Origin: Pezizomycotina sp. ARF18
Lineage: Eukaryota; Ascomycota
Assembly (NCBI GenBank): GCA_002224055.1
Contig: AZLU01000218.1
Coordinates: 1-64,000 of the forward strand
DNA length: 64,000 nt
Reading direction: 5' to 3'
The notes under the pieces were generated by a model, which saw only the letters and a program-made list of their open reading frames with translations, had not been told where the DNA came from and ran no database searches. The translations under genes and the position numbers were made by a program. Every line of letters begins with the position of its first letter. The first letter of the stretch is position 1. This document shows positions 24,754 through 36,470 of this stretch, piece by piece.

Positions 24754-25973
24754 GTAATATAGCTCGATCCTAATAAACTTCAATTGTTCCTTAAGAGCAG
24801 AATAAAATTACAACACCCCCTTGTACCGATTTCTTGTTATGAACTCAATTGGTTTAGTTGTATAGATTGCTTCGTTGATGCCTTCAATACACCTCCGTCG
24901 CCTTGTGTTCATGTTCAGTGGAAGCCACCGAAGAAATTAATAAACGAGATACTATACACGTCGAAGTAATAGAGAACCACGGCTTTGATGGCCACAGCCC
25001 TCAAGAATCCATAAGAAAGCCCTAAGACAAATCAGGACTTAAGTACCGTATCTAAGCCTGGTACATCACAAATATTGAAAGTGTGGATACTGTCGAATCG
25101 GAATGACCTAGTCTTCGAGTTAACTAGATAGCCGACTTTTTGGCTGGTACATAGTAACGAGGCGATGCTGCGCTAAGATTAGGATAAAGCCTCATAGATT
25201 AGAGGAGTACTGCCAATGACTTTACTTAGCAGGATGCCTTGAAGTTATTCGGCGATTATTTTGCACTGTCTACCACGAGGGAGCCACATGGGATGATTAT
25301 TCCGTTTCTTAAAGATTGAAGCATTCTCACGATTTCAGAGGATCATGCAAGGGCCCCAACACTCGAGATTACATTAGTGAAAGGCTGAAAATGCTACCTC
25401 CTTTAGGCCCTACCGCTTCGAGTGTCCCCTACTAGGTATAGCGTCTCTCGTTAAAGTTCTGAGGGGCTGCAGGACTTCGCCCTTTGCTAGCGGCCCTCCC
25501 CATTGCTAAATTTATACTCGCGATCGGATCGCAAGTCCCATCCGCGGCGCCCTTTTTCTCGCAATACCAAACATCCTTAGGCACTCGACGCCATTTGCTT
25601 GGAACAGGACTTGGCAGGACAAATTCATTCCTGATTCGGTTTTGTGTTCCAGTTGGGCGTTGCTTCGCCATAATTCAGCGGTTTTCTAGTGAGTAAACAA
25701 AGAAACGGGCGCACGCTATTGAAACCAGTGTCACGATGTCCAACTACGAAGCGCTATGGGCTACTTACATGCTGTACTCTAAATGGATTGAATACAATGA
25801 AAATGTTCTATTTTCGTTCTCGAAGCTCGCGTGCAAGCTTCTTATATAAGTCTCAAGGATTGCCTCCCTAGAGATCATCCCAGAGCTTCAAGAGCGTCAG
25901 TCTAACATCCTCAAAACAGACCAAGAATACACATTCCCGTCCCATACTATATTACCAACTATCTTTCCTCATC
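24754..25973. other. Mostly gene-free stretch
   Basis: Nothing recognisable apart from one 79-codon minus-strand frame at 25432-25671 (MAKQRPTGTQNRIRNEFVLP, with KDVWYCEKKGAADGTCDP), which looks protein-like but matches no family I know and may be a gene remnant. The last 200 bases hold the promoter of the hemerythrin-like gene. Confidence 0.4.
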
Positions 25974-26768
25974 ATGTCGCAATCCGAAGCTCCATTCTCT
26001 TTGTGCGCCTATCCCACCAAGGTATCTAAGGTAAATCTCGGAATTGCAATCTCTACTAAACCACGCGATCCAGCAGTTCAGGCTAACAACATATTAGGAA
26101 CAATGCGATTTCTTCTACTGCGCCAGCAAGATGGTCACCATCCACAACGGCCTCCTCCGTCCACTAAACGCGATATACCAGCAAGCACCCTACATCAAAC
26201 CTGCAGACGTTCCTTCCTTCCTCCTCTACTGCGAAGCATGGTCGCACTCGCTGCACCACCACCACGGGATCGAAGAAACTATCTTCTTCCCAGATGTCGA
26301 GCGCGTCACCGGCGTCAAGGGCATCATGGACGGTAACATCCAGCAGCATCAGCTCTTTGAATCCGGCCTGGAGAGGTACGACGAGTACATCAAATCCCAG
26401 CAAAAGTCGCCTTCCGCGTTCGACGGCAAGGATCTTCGCAGGGTGATAGACTCCTTCGGTAACATTCTGCGTCAGCACCTCCAAGACGAGATCCCACGCT
26501 GCTCGCGCTTAAGCAGTATCAGGACAAACTAGATATTGCGCAGATGTTTCGAGACATCGACGCGAAGATTATGAAGGAGAGTTCGCTAGCTGACGCGGCG
26601 TACGTCGCTACGGCAGGTGCGGCAGAGCTTCTCGAAGGAGCCCCAGCTCCAATACGCGTCTTGATCGGTCTGATCGGAACGTGGAAGAGGTGGACCGGCT
26701 TCTTCAAGTTTGCACCGTGTACGGGCTTCGGTGTGCCGATCGAGCTGTACGCCAAACCTATTGCTTGA
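25974..26768 (+). CDS. Hemerythrin-like HHE cation-binding domain protein
   Basis: A fungal HHE-domain protein, an alpha-helical bundle that binds a di-iron centre through His and acidic residues. Exon 1 (25974-26021) encodes MSQSEAPFSLCAYPTK. A 76-nt GT-AG intron (26022-26097) follows. Exon 2 opens EQCDFFYCASKMVTIHNGLL and carries HN, SLHHHHGIEETIFFPDVE, and later ILRQHLQDEIP, which supply the H...HxxxE...H pattern of the family. After a one-base loss near 26.495 kb the protein continues in the next frame as LLALKQYQDKLDIAQMF and ends with PCTGFGVPIELYAKPIA at 26768. About 240 residues, normal for this fungal group. Possible roles are iron/oxygen sensing or stress resistance; this is inferred from the family only. 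Confidence 0.88.
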
Positions 26769-27646
26769 GCTGGTCGGAAACCGGTTTCAATTTTTGGCGG
26801 TTCAATAAAATTTTGTAAAGTAGATAGACGGTTCTTGCTATTATCGCCCAATAATTTTCCTTTCGGAGTTATACGGTTTTGGAAACTTTAATATGAGCGT
26901 AGTGCTTGTTTAGAAAATATAATTCATAGAGAATATATACAATTTACACCTCTACCCTACGAACCTTCCCCCATGATAATCGTGTCTGAAGACGGCAATG
27001 TTCTCTGCAACCCATGAAAAAGGGGATTGAAACATTCCGATCATGTTCGACATTACGGTTCGGATTTAAACATCGTCATCTGAAGTTTGCCTACCCATAC
27101 CCTATTTTATGGTTTTGGTTACTTTCCCCAACAATGTACAATCGGTCGCCCAGAAGCGGGAAGCAAGCCGAGCGAACCTGATCTGGAAATTGCAGACGTT
27201 CTCTAGAAAAGAAACGTCACTTCCAAAGGCATAGTTGACTCGCTAACTGGGACCAGACGGCGCCAGGACTTAATAGTAACCCTTGCGATAAGCTTTTTCT
27301 TCTCACGTAACTTCCAATCCTTGCCTTTTTAGGGTGGAGACGAGAAGGCTAGATGCTGGGCTTCATAATATAATCCCACGCGACGGCTGCAGTTCCGCGG
27401 TACTATCATACCACTTACATGCTATATGATCAGACATGTGCGGAGATTTTAAACTGATAACGGAGATGACAATAGCGCCTCGGGGAGAATTACTATCAAC
27501 TATGGAGACCCATTTCATCGCTTATACCCCCAAAAACATAGGGGCAAACGGGATCACAGCTTCGTGATGAGAGCTGGGCAATGTATCCAGAAAAAGGACC
27601 TAAACTCCGTACGGCGCAACTGTAAAATCGCCTTTTCGTTATGCTA
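26769..27646. other. Intergenic, no gene seen
   Basis: Normal composition with no convincing coding frame. It ends at the TA target site of a MITE. Confidence 0.5.
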
Positions 27647-28120
27647 CAGTTAGTTGACATAATTGTTGGACACTTACCTAAAACGGCAATTTCTTTAAGT
27701 TCCATAATATCTTAAATTATCGATAACTCACTTAATTATTATCCGATTTTTATAAAATTAAAAATTTATGTTCATTATATATATAATAATAACATACTAA
27801 AATTTTATAAAATTTTATCTAATATTAAATCTTATATTATTTTTTAAAATTTTTATATATAAAAAATCTATATTATTTTAAACTTATATTATAACGTTCA
27901 TATTTAATAAAAATTTATAAAATTAAATATATTATAGATTATATATTAATCTAATATATATTAAATTTAAAAATCTATATATATTATAACATATTCAAGT
28001 TTTAGCTAATTTTATTCAGTCGTTGTTGCGTTATTATTGATTGAAAAAGTGCAAAATCATACTTTTGTATGAGAAAACTGCCGTTTTAGAAAGTGTCCCA
28101 ACAATTATGTCAACTGACTG
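27647..28120. mobile_element. Tc1/mariner-type MITE, short copy (474 bp)
   Basis: The element is flanked by TA on both sides (27645-27646 and 28121-28122). Its left end reads CAGTTAGTTGACATAATTGT and its right end is the inverted complement of CAGTCAGTTGACATAATTGT. The inverted repeats run on for about 43 bases to the word AAAACGGCA. The interior is AT-rich and encodes nothing. TA target duplications and CAGT ends fit the Tc1/mariner superfamily; no transposase is present, so it is non-autonomous. A longer copy lies at 53887-54567 in the opposite orientation. Confidence 0.9.
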
Positions 28121-28460
28121 TACGTGACCTAGGTTCACTGAATACATAATACTAGTTTACAGTTCTAACTTAAGATTTGTTTCTTGAGCCAGGTTTAACC
28201 CGCCGAGAAAACAATATCCCCTTCTAAGAGAAGTTGTTCAAATGTTTGTACAGCCGCAGCCAGCACCTTAGGCTCGGAATCCTCCCCATAGTCTCACTCC
28301 TAGTATAAATTCCAACGGTCCCCCCGCTGATACCACCTTTCTCCATCCTATCTTTATAGAATTAGTCATATCCTCCCGCTTGAGATCTCACCAGGAAATA
28401 CTTACCTCATTAAACACCTCACCTTTTTAAACCTAGAAATCCAAGTCCCCTCAACTCAAC

Positions 28461-28651
28461 ATGGCGCTCCCACTAGCCATGGTTCACGAATACTTCACCC
28501 TGCTGATGTCCAAACTCGTCTTGAGCACACCACCCCCAGCCCTCTCCGCCGACACCGTGAAATTCTGCTACGAATGGCACTACAAGGGCAACAAAGGCGG
28601 GCCCACGTCGAGAACATCAACGGCGTGGACCTCGGCCACCTGATCATGTAG
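28461..28651 (+). CDS. Short hypothetical gene, frame-interrupted
   Basis: The ATG at 28461 follows a CT- and CAACTCAAC-rich leader typical of fungal starts. The protein begins MALPLAMVHEYFTLLMSKLV and continues LSADTVKFCYEWHYKGNKGG. After a one-base loss near 28.60 kb it continues AHVENINGVDLGHLIM and stops at 28651. Downstream in the same frame KGFWVENG...GQWWRWKGPWSRVPW looks protein-like, so the gene may once have run to about 28.79 kb. Family not recognised. Confidence 0.4.
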
Positions 28652-29548
28652 CCCGCGTCGGCGCCGCACAACGAGAGCTTGGCCTTCGAATCGAAGGGTT
28701 TCTGGGTTGAGAATGGCAAGGAGAAAGGGCAGTGGTGGAGATGGAAGGGTCCCTGGTCCCGCGTACCCTGGATCCTGTCTCGCCGGTGAAGGCGGGGACA
28801 CTGCTCCTCGGGGCAAAAATCGACTCCGCGGTCACCACTCGAAGTAACCAATCCTATACCGGATAGGTAAATCTTGAGAAGAAGCCGACCGTAGAGAGAG
28901 CCGACAGTAGAGAGGCCCGACTGCAAAGGATACCCCACTGCAAGGCAAACCTTGCGTTCTAAATTATGAGTTTCTACATACCCGTATCATCACCGCATTT
29001 GTATTTAGATTAGATCTTCAGTTGAGAATGCATTGATACTATTTATATTATATACTCTGTCTATCCTTTTTATCTATTTTGTAACGACATACCAGCACCT
29101 CGTAGTATTTCCTTTTTCCTGTGAGATCGCATATATAAAGTTCTATCTTGCAAGAACTTCCCGCGCCCACTCAGTCTAGCTGACTGTTGTATGAATCTAT
29201 ATGACTGTTTCAAGAAGGCTTCTGGATGTTTCACTTTCAGATTCAAGTTCTCTTAGAAGATCGGCGTATCGAGATTGAGTTCTCAAAGGTAACTACAGAA
29301 CATGACTCGGACCGATATCGAAAGAAACATAAGACTTTACAAAACAGGATATCGTGATGAATGGTGTATGTATATCGAAACAGAAACCCAAGTTCTATAT
29401 ATGTAACGTGTGACCCTCATCCCTCTAATACTTCCTCCATCATATTAATCTGTCTCCCTTGTCCACACCCCTTCGACACCCCATGCTCCTAGTTATTCTT
29501 CCGCTTCATCTCGTTGACCATTCGAGAAGCCTGCTACGAGAGAGAGGC
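28652..29548. other. Intergenic, no gene seen beyond the possible tail of the upstream gene
   Basis: A short direct repeat of the words CGACCGTAGAGAGAGC and CGACAGTAGAGAGGCC lies near 28.89-28.92 kb. Otherwise nothing recognisable. Confidence 0.4.
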
Positions 29549-29693
29549 TTACGCTCGAGAATTTGTTTGTTTAGTGCTAGAAGACATGCATGTTAGCTAA
29601 TGAGTTAACCACGGCCCTGGAAGCTTGAGGAACATACGAGCAGCACTTGCAGTCAGAGCAGTCAGAGCAGCCACAGCACTTGCAGGGATCCAT
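29549..29693 (-). CDS. Metallothionein-like Cys-rich micropeptide
   Basis: The ATG at 29693 gives MDPCKCCGCSDCSDCKCC: eight cysteines in eighteen residues arranged as CxCC, CxxC, CxxC and CxCC. Such packing is characteristic of metallothioneins, which chelate Cu, Zn or Cd in the cytosol; fungal ones are often only 22-30 residues. A 61-nt intron with a textbook fungal 5' site (GTATGT at 29637), GCTAAC branch site and TAG end (29577) would splice to a short tail STKQTNSRA and a stop at 29549. Other 3' sites nearby would change the tail. A TATATAAG box lies about 145 bases upstream on the same strand (29836-29844). No frame damage is seen. Confidence 0.65.
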
Positions 29694-29835
29694 TGTGATT
29701 GGTTTTTGTAGGGTTGGTTTCCTGGAAGAAGGGAGGTTTTCTAGATGTTTGGGATTGTTGGATACTGGAGGCTTTGTGCTCGATATCGGATGAACTGAAG
29801 GAGGAAAGAGAGTCTCGAGAAGGATATATCAGGGC

Positions 29836-29844
29836 CTTATATAA
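29836..29844 (-). promoter_or_regulatory. TATA box of the metallothionein-like gene
   Basis: TATATAAGG on the minus strand, about 145 bases before the ATG. Confidence 0.5.
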
Positions 29845-32800
29845 CTTGCAGCCCCATATGGAGATCAATCAGATTACATACACGCCCCTCAAGTGCCCCG
29901 CGTCTATTCCTGTTGCTGTTACGTATATGAATTATCATATCGTCCAGGTCGGAAAATTTTCGGTGTCTTATCTGATCGAGGTAGTCGAACAACACATCAA
30001 AAAAGAACGACGAACCACCCACAATCCTTCGTCGTGATCATGCGGACCAAAGCGCACGGACCCGTAATGGAATGATATTTCCGAAGCCAAATGAAATTCA
30101 CTCAAATAAGACAAAAATGAAGATCATGGAGGAACCCTCTGCAAGTCTTGATCCGGAGGATAACGAGGAGCACTGGTGTAAAATTTCAACAATCAGAATG
30201 AGGCAGCTGATATAATGCAGGATGTCTACCGTCGAGGTACGGTATCCAGAGAGGGAGAGAATTGCTTGGAGGTGTCTCACCCGATGCTGTGCGTCTTTTT
30301 AGCTTTGGCGAACGTGTAGAAATTGTGGGAACTCCTAGTTGTGGCGGTTTCAAACATGATTCGCGAAAAATGCAGCTGTTTCTGATCCTAAGGTTAGGGA
30401 CAGGAAGAGCTAGAAAACCTCGAGCTCTTGAAGCATCGACAGGAAGGAGGACGAACGATAGACAGCGAATGATATCGTTTCATTCCTACATGTCTAACGA
30501 AATCTTAGCCTAATGCCTGGCGGGAGCAGTCAAAGTCGAGCGACACTCTTTTTTTTCCGCTACGGAAGGAAAGCCAGTTCGCAACGTGCCATTAGGGCTT
30601 CTTTCCGGAAGAAAATTTTCCTTAAGACTTAACTAGGCAAAGCGTCTTCAGCTATTGTATAACCGTCCGTAGTAAATTCCTTCTTCAGTGTATCGAGCAG
30701 ACGTCGATGCCGAGTGCGCGAACGCGACGGTGAAATACCGAGAGACTGGGGGATTCAACTTCTCACGCCACGTACTCATGCTACATGCCCCTTGCGACGT
30801 AACGACAGGAAAATAAAATCTCAGCGCTTTACATATCGATATGACTAAGGATGCCTTACTATCAGTGGGGCATGCCAGGGTGCCTTCTAACCGTTCATTA
30901 CAGATAAGACGAAGAGGGCAGAGATCGCTGGAAACTTGGAGAAACTTGGGAAACCCATGGGAAGCTTCCAGCGATAAGTCTTTTTCCATCCTTGCGTGTA
31001 TAAAACTCCACCTACGGATAGTAAGAGTCGGAAGTTGGAGGGGGGGAGGGCACAGACCACTTTGTCGGGATTCTCCTCATATTCTAACCTCCTGAAAATA
31101 CTCAAGTCCCCTTTTCTGTGGAGGAAAAGTTCTTCGACGCCCAGGGCTCCTGTATGATTATACTCCCAAGTCGCTCAAATCGAACCCGCTGCAGCTATCT
31201 TGCTCTAGCGTTGCGAACAGGGTTGTATCGCATAGAAACGGGCTTTAGCGTCACTTCTTAAAAGCCAGAAGCATGCACGTAAAATCGCTTCCCCTTGTCC
31301 AGACTAGCTTGTCCAAGTTTTCTTTGTTTTTACAGAGAAATTATATCCCTAAGCTAAGCTTGCCTGACCCGATCTGCTACGAGCTCGAGTCTCAGCTCTA
31401 TCTTCGAAGAAAATTTCCTCGGCGCGAAAAGGGGTCCAGCGATATCTTGATGTTTTGGCTCACAGACCACGATCCAGAGAATATCGGATGATTTCGTTCT
31501 TAGTCGAGACGGACCGCGAAGCAAGACTATTATGAAACCTCCGAACGGGCCTTTCAAGAGCCCTAAATGAATTTTTACTTGGTTCTGCCTACGGCCCTAA
31601 GGCGTTTCCAAGCGCACAGACCTTCCTTCCTCCCCATCAATCCCCACCTCAAAATCCCGCAGCCGGGGATCACGGTCCAGCGTTAATGTGTAAAAGGCAC
31701 CGACCGTTTTCAAGGCGAACGCAACCGGTTCTATGTAGTGAATCCTCCATCATCCGATGGAAGAAGATAGGATGGAATTCCGGAAGTGATTTTCCATCGT
31801 ATGGGACGATATTCCAATCTCGACGACAGCGCTCGGATCTCTCTGAACCCAAGACTCTACGCCCCGGTTCGAGGGATTTTGGCCGTCGTTCGGATATTCC
31901 GCTGTAAATCAAGGACCGTTTTTTTGCTTCCTCTGGAAATATACCTGCGAATGATCCCCTTTGCCTCCCAAGGATGGATCTTTCAAGGCTGGAATTTTTC
32001 CAGTTCGATAGCGATAGAGATTTACCTAACGTGTCATCATAGCCTTGCCCGAAGGCTGGCATCCAACCTCCGATGTCAGGAACCAACAAGAATAATGATA
32101 ACCCTGTTTCGGAGAATCAGTCTTCGATATCAGGATTTTTGTCTCCTTTCAACCTACCGTCACTTGATCTCCTACATTCCGGAATTTACGTCTCCTTTCA
32201 ACTTGTCGTTGCTTGATCTCCTACGTTCCACGTCAAGAGAGACTTCAAGATTCCTACCATTGACCCCAGCATTGAAACAGAACCCCAACATTCAGACTCC
32301 ATAATCTTGATGCCTTCAAGTGGATACTTGGAGAACCCGGGGCTATTATCCAAAGTACCTATTTATATCTAGCGATAACGTTGGTAAAGCATGAAGTAGT
32401 ATTTACCCCCTAGAAGTTTGAAGATTTGTAACATCCGGAGCAACAAGGCCAGGCGCGTATTTATGAAATGTCACCCAGCCTGTCAACTCGAACTCGTCAG
32501 CTGGGTCAGGGTCTAAGTTTCGCGCCGACCGTTCACCATGAACGTACAATTCTACCCCGGAATAATCTCCCCGTCCCAGTTCCTCCAACGATTCACAAGG
32601 CGCTGTATTTTGTTTCACGCGGCGCAGCGGCGGTCGTCTCCGATGGTGATGCCCCTTTTTAGTCCCGGTGTCGCGTTGCAGTTTATAGCCGATCCCTGTT
32701 TATATATAATTTTACCGAGGCATGCAACCGCAACCGTTTTCTACCACAAAACCCTGTTTCGAACTTGGATAGTGGCAAAAGCCCCTAATGCAGACAGTGG

Positions 32801-34383
32801 GATAAGCTTAGAGAACGTTACGGTCGGAAGGCATGGGAGGGTAATTTGGCGACGTACTACTTTGATAACGCTGCTGGAGTTACGTGAACACGTGCCATGA
32901 AACCTTTCTTTACAACCATCGTCCAGCGAACGCGAAATCGAGACCACGTTTATAACGCTAACACCCTTGGAATGGCGACATGTAGGTATTTACATATAAA
33001 GGCGGAAGGACTGCATGCTCTTAGAATCTCGTCAGGGTATCTTTAATATCTTCCGCATTATCACACCTAAGGGTAAACATGCGCTATGGCAGCTTGTCGG
33101 GAGGAGAAAGGATGAATTAGAGGAGGAGAGGAAAAACCACGAGACGACTACGCGATGTGAAGACTACATCAATGAAGCAAGCCATGAAATCTCCACGCAA
33201 AAAAAGATTTGAAAGCAACGAACACACTCAAGTGCACTGAATGAAGCTAGCTTTCAATTCCGCAGAGCACGGATATTTCAGGTAATCCTTCGTTGTTATT
33301 TGGTCTTCACAGGATAGTTGTCGGTAGTTCTTTCCCCTCCTTCCTTGAGGCTTAGGATTGCAGTCAAGAGGAACAAACGCCTCGGGGATGAAATAAGGAG
33401 CTCGAAACGTTTCCAAATATAAGTTACTCTATTATTTAGCCATAAAAGAGATAGCTTTTTCTAGAGAAACATCTTCGCAGACCTTGGATCCCCGCGAGAT
33501 TGTTTAAGTATCCCTCGAATTTTTACCGCATTTTTACTCAAATTTGAGGATTCGTCAACGCCCATTTGTCAGGCTGTCGGTGTGATCGGTAACGTCGCTT
33601 CTCTTCTTTTCCGCCCCCTCTTCTCCCCTTCTTCCTCCCTCTCTCTCTGTCATAATCTCCAACTTCCCTTCTTATACTTTTTACACTACTTAAAGGACCG
33701 CAGTTATATTCCATCCATCTACCCACTAGGCTATTTACCGGCACGACTTGGCCATACGTAACCCGAACGGCGCCTCAGCTTGAAGATTGAATGGGAAAAT
33801 GGTGAAAAGGAAGAAGGGGATGGGGTTTTGCGGGAAGATGACGCTAGCTACGCCCTAATTAGTATGAAGGGACGACAATAGTGAACCGGCTATTGCCCTT
33901 CGGGCTCGCAGTAGATGTTTGCTGGAAAGCCCGAGGAACCTCAACGAATACGAGAGAAAATAAGTGGATAGATCGTTCTTCACAGGACGTTCGAACATAT
34001 TTCTCTGAGCGGAGACGAGATCGGAGGATGAGACGATTGACTAAGGGACTCGGAGTCGGAAATCATCGAAGTTGCTCCAGGCGAAAGATTTAATAGTCGT
34101 GACATGTTGTACTGCGAATAGTATGGATACGCTTAAACTTAGGCCTTCTTCATTATTACTTCCCTATTCCTTTGTTCCCTTGGTACAAAGTCCTCTTAAA
34201 CGCCTTGATCGCCGAAAGCGTCATCAATGGAAAATTTTGGTATCGACAAGAGAATAATGAAAGTACATCCGAAAGAACCAGAAAAGAAAGTTACCCCCGA
34301 TGCTTCATGCTTCATAAGAAAAAATCGACTTAAAGAAGAATCATTCCACCATGCTTCCATAGGATCGAATGAATCAATTTCCT
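29845..34383. other. Long gene-poor stretch
   Basis: About 4.5 kb of normal-GC DNA in which no protein family, RNA gene or transposon could be recognised. Open frames up to about 170 codons (for example 31786-32304) occur on both strands but have no convincing protein character. One diverged 40-bp direct repeat lies at 32141-32229. It may be a strongly decayed gene or repeat region. Confidence 0.45.
32141..32229. repeat. Diverged 40-bp direct repeat, 49-bp period
   Basis: The unit at 32141-32180 starts GTCTCCTTTCAACCTACCGT and recurs at 32190-32229 as GTCTCCTTTCAACTTGTCGT. The second halves share CTTGATCTCCTAC-TTCC. The differences are mostly transitions. Confidence 0.8.
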
Positions 34384-35198
34384 TCAACGCCCGCTCCCGA
34401 TCCTCTTCAGCTCCGCCACAGTCTCCTCCTCGTCTTCGATCTCCTGGCGCAGCTCGTCCCGCCTCTTCTGCATCCTCTCGAGCTCGCGACTCATCTCCGC
34501 CAGCTTCTCCTTCTTGTTGCGGACGGACGATTCGAGGTGGTTGATGGCGCCTATCTCTCGAGTCAGCTTCACCTCCTCCAGTTGATCAACGAACCCAACA
34601 ATGAGAGCAGGGAAAGAATGGAACAAGGAATGAACTTACGAGTGCGGCGCTCCCACTGCCCGATCATCTCCGTCGTATCACCCTGCATATTGCTGCGGCG
34701 TCGGCGCATCCACGAGCGAGCGATCATGCTGGACGGCCGCGGTAACGTTGCCGACCGGCGAAGGGGTATCTGGCATCCTGGTGGCGGGTTCAAGTTCTCC
34801 TTCGGGTTGACCGGGGTGTAATCTATCGAGGTGTCCAGAGTTACCATCAAACATCCTATCGGGGAGGGAAAAGGTTGCAATAGAAAAAGAAGACTGTTCT
34901 GATGGTGCTCACCCTCATCGGAAGAATCATCCTCAGCGAAGAAGTTGATGCCATGGCTAATCTTCGTCAGCCTGGGGTCTTCTTGGTAGTAGTACTCGTC
35001 GCCGGCGGTTTCGCGGTCGATGCTGGCGGGAAGACGTCGGCGAGGGAAGGGAAGGGGACGCTGTCGAGCGCGTCTTGCAGGGAGGTTCGGTTTCCGTTTC
35101 ATGTGGAGGATGGGGGATTGGTGGTTGCTGGTCTGTTCGGCGAGGCCGCCGCGCTTGGAGCGGTTACGCTTGACGGATTTGACGGGGGTGCGCTGCAT
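34384..35198 (-). CDS. Basic, acidic-patch and coiled-coil protein, probably nuclear, unknown
   Basis: The start at 35198 gives MQRTPVKSVKRNRSKRGGLA, a basic nuclear-localisation-like N-terminus, then DPRLTKISHGINFFAEDDSS followed by DEG. A 57-nt GTGAGC...ATAG intron (about 34.86-34.91 kb) and a second intron beginning GTAAGTTC near 34.64 kb are visible. The last exon is a strong coiled coil: EVKLTREIGAINHLESSV, then EKLAEMSRELERMQKRRDEL and DEEETVAELKRI, ending near 34384. The layout (basic head, DYTPVNP linker, coiled-coil tail) resembles chromosome- or kinetochore-associated proteins, but I cannot name the family. A frame ambiguity in the middle exon suggests one base may be missing. Confidence 0.55.
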
Positions 35199-35370
35199 GG
35201 TGACGCGACTGGGGTTTGTGGATTCTGTTTTAATTTTCGTGAACAGTTGAAGGTTGAAGATTTTTTCTTTGTTTGTTTGGTTAATTGATTTTTTACTAGT
35301 AGTAGTGGATTCTTTATTTTAGCAGAAGAGGAAGTAAAGACCACTCACTGGCAAAGCAATATTTACCAGG

Positions 35371-35371
<1 letters not shown>

Positions 35372-35406
<35 letters not shown>
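35372..35406. repeat. Poly(T) run of 35
   Basis: Uninterrupted T35 between the coiled-coil gene and the next intergenic stretch. It could be the tail of an old minus-strand retroposed copy, but no target-site duplication or body was recognised. Confidence 0.9.
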
Positions 35407-35409
<3 letters not shown>

Positions 35410-36098
35410 TTCTTATTTGATTCACTATGAATAAATATCACGTACTTCCTAGAAGAGCAAAGAAAAAAAGAGAATATTGAGGACCTTATTACATACCATA
35501 ATTAGCATAATTAGTCCGAACTGAAATTGCGAATTTGCTATGTTTAATCGAGTTTTAATAATATATGCATACGCTTTGCCGCGCTGGCACCAGTCTCCTT
35601 CACCTTGCTCAAGCTCTAGTTCATGAGCCTGCAAGCGAAGCCCTTTATGTAATCCGTCAGCTGGACGCACTCTTCGCGGTGTGATAATTATGGCAGTCAC
35701 ACTAAGATCATTGTGGTGAGAGGCATTTCGAACAGGATGCTTAAGATTGGAAATGGCTTTACCGCGTCGAAGCTCCATTCCGTGTCCTTATGATTTCACG
35801 TATTTAAAGAAGAGTCTTATCAAGGTAATACATCTATTTCACATTCATATCGAACATCGAACAACCCTTTTTCGACGATTATTTTATTTCAGCTAAGAAA
35901 GACTAAATAAAAATACATGAGATAACAGGCGAAAGACAGTGCCTGATCTTCCACCACTCCAATAATCCTTGCACGCAGGCCCCTGTTGGGTACCCGATCG
36001 ACAGTAACCGCGCAGAGAATTTCAAGGAGTCATCAAATACCACCGCTCCAGGTTGCGGGACTTTACGTCATCCTGCGGTTGGCTATTCATTTCGCGAA
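35407..36098. other. Intergenic, no gene seen
   Basis: Convergent space between two minus-strand genes. It contains no recognisable coding frame and probably carries the 3' end of the Grg1-like transcript at its right side. Confidence 0.4.
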
Positions 36099-36470
36099 TC
36101 AATCCATTAGCATTACGCCCTTATCCTCTACCGAAAAAGAGCTCGTAAACATCTTCAACAGCTCAAAACATTTAATTCAAAGAGGGAAGAGAATATTAGT
36201 CTATCTTACCTTCAGCGGCGTTATCATGCTTCTCCTCGTGCCACTTATCCTTGACGGCGTCCTTGCCAGCATCGGCGCGGTCGCCAATGGTGGCTCCGGG
36301 AACGTTACCCTTGAAGGTTTCCTTGTTGGCTTCCTTCGAGGCCTGAGCCTCGTTCTTCTTCATGGACTCCGAGACGCCCTGGGCGGCGTTCTGGATGGAG
36401 TGGCCGACTTTCTGGAAGATGTTGTCGTCGGGCTTGTCAGCCTTGGGAGGTCGGTGTTGTGTTGCGACAT
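36099..36470 (-). CDS. Grg1/LEA-like small hydrophilic stress protein
   Basis: The start at 36470 gives MSQHNTDLP. One base later in phase the protein reads KADKPDDNIFQKVGHSIQNA, then ASKEANKETFKGNVPGATIG and DRADAGKDAVKDKWHEEKHD. The 'SKEANK...GATIGDRA-AGKDAV-DK-EEKHD' pattern is that of fungal glucose-repressible/late-embryogenesis-like proteins (Grg1/ccg-1 type), abundant in starved or stressed cells. An 82-nt intron (36128-36209; GTAAGA...GGTAG) leads to a short exon ending GVMLMD at 36099. One base appears lost in the CCC run near 36.45 kb. About 100 residues, in the normal range. Confidence 0.7.
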
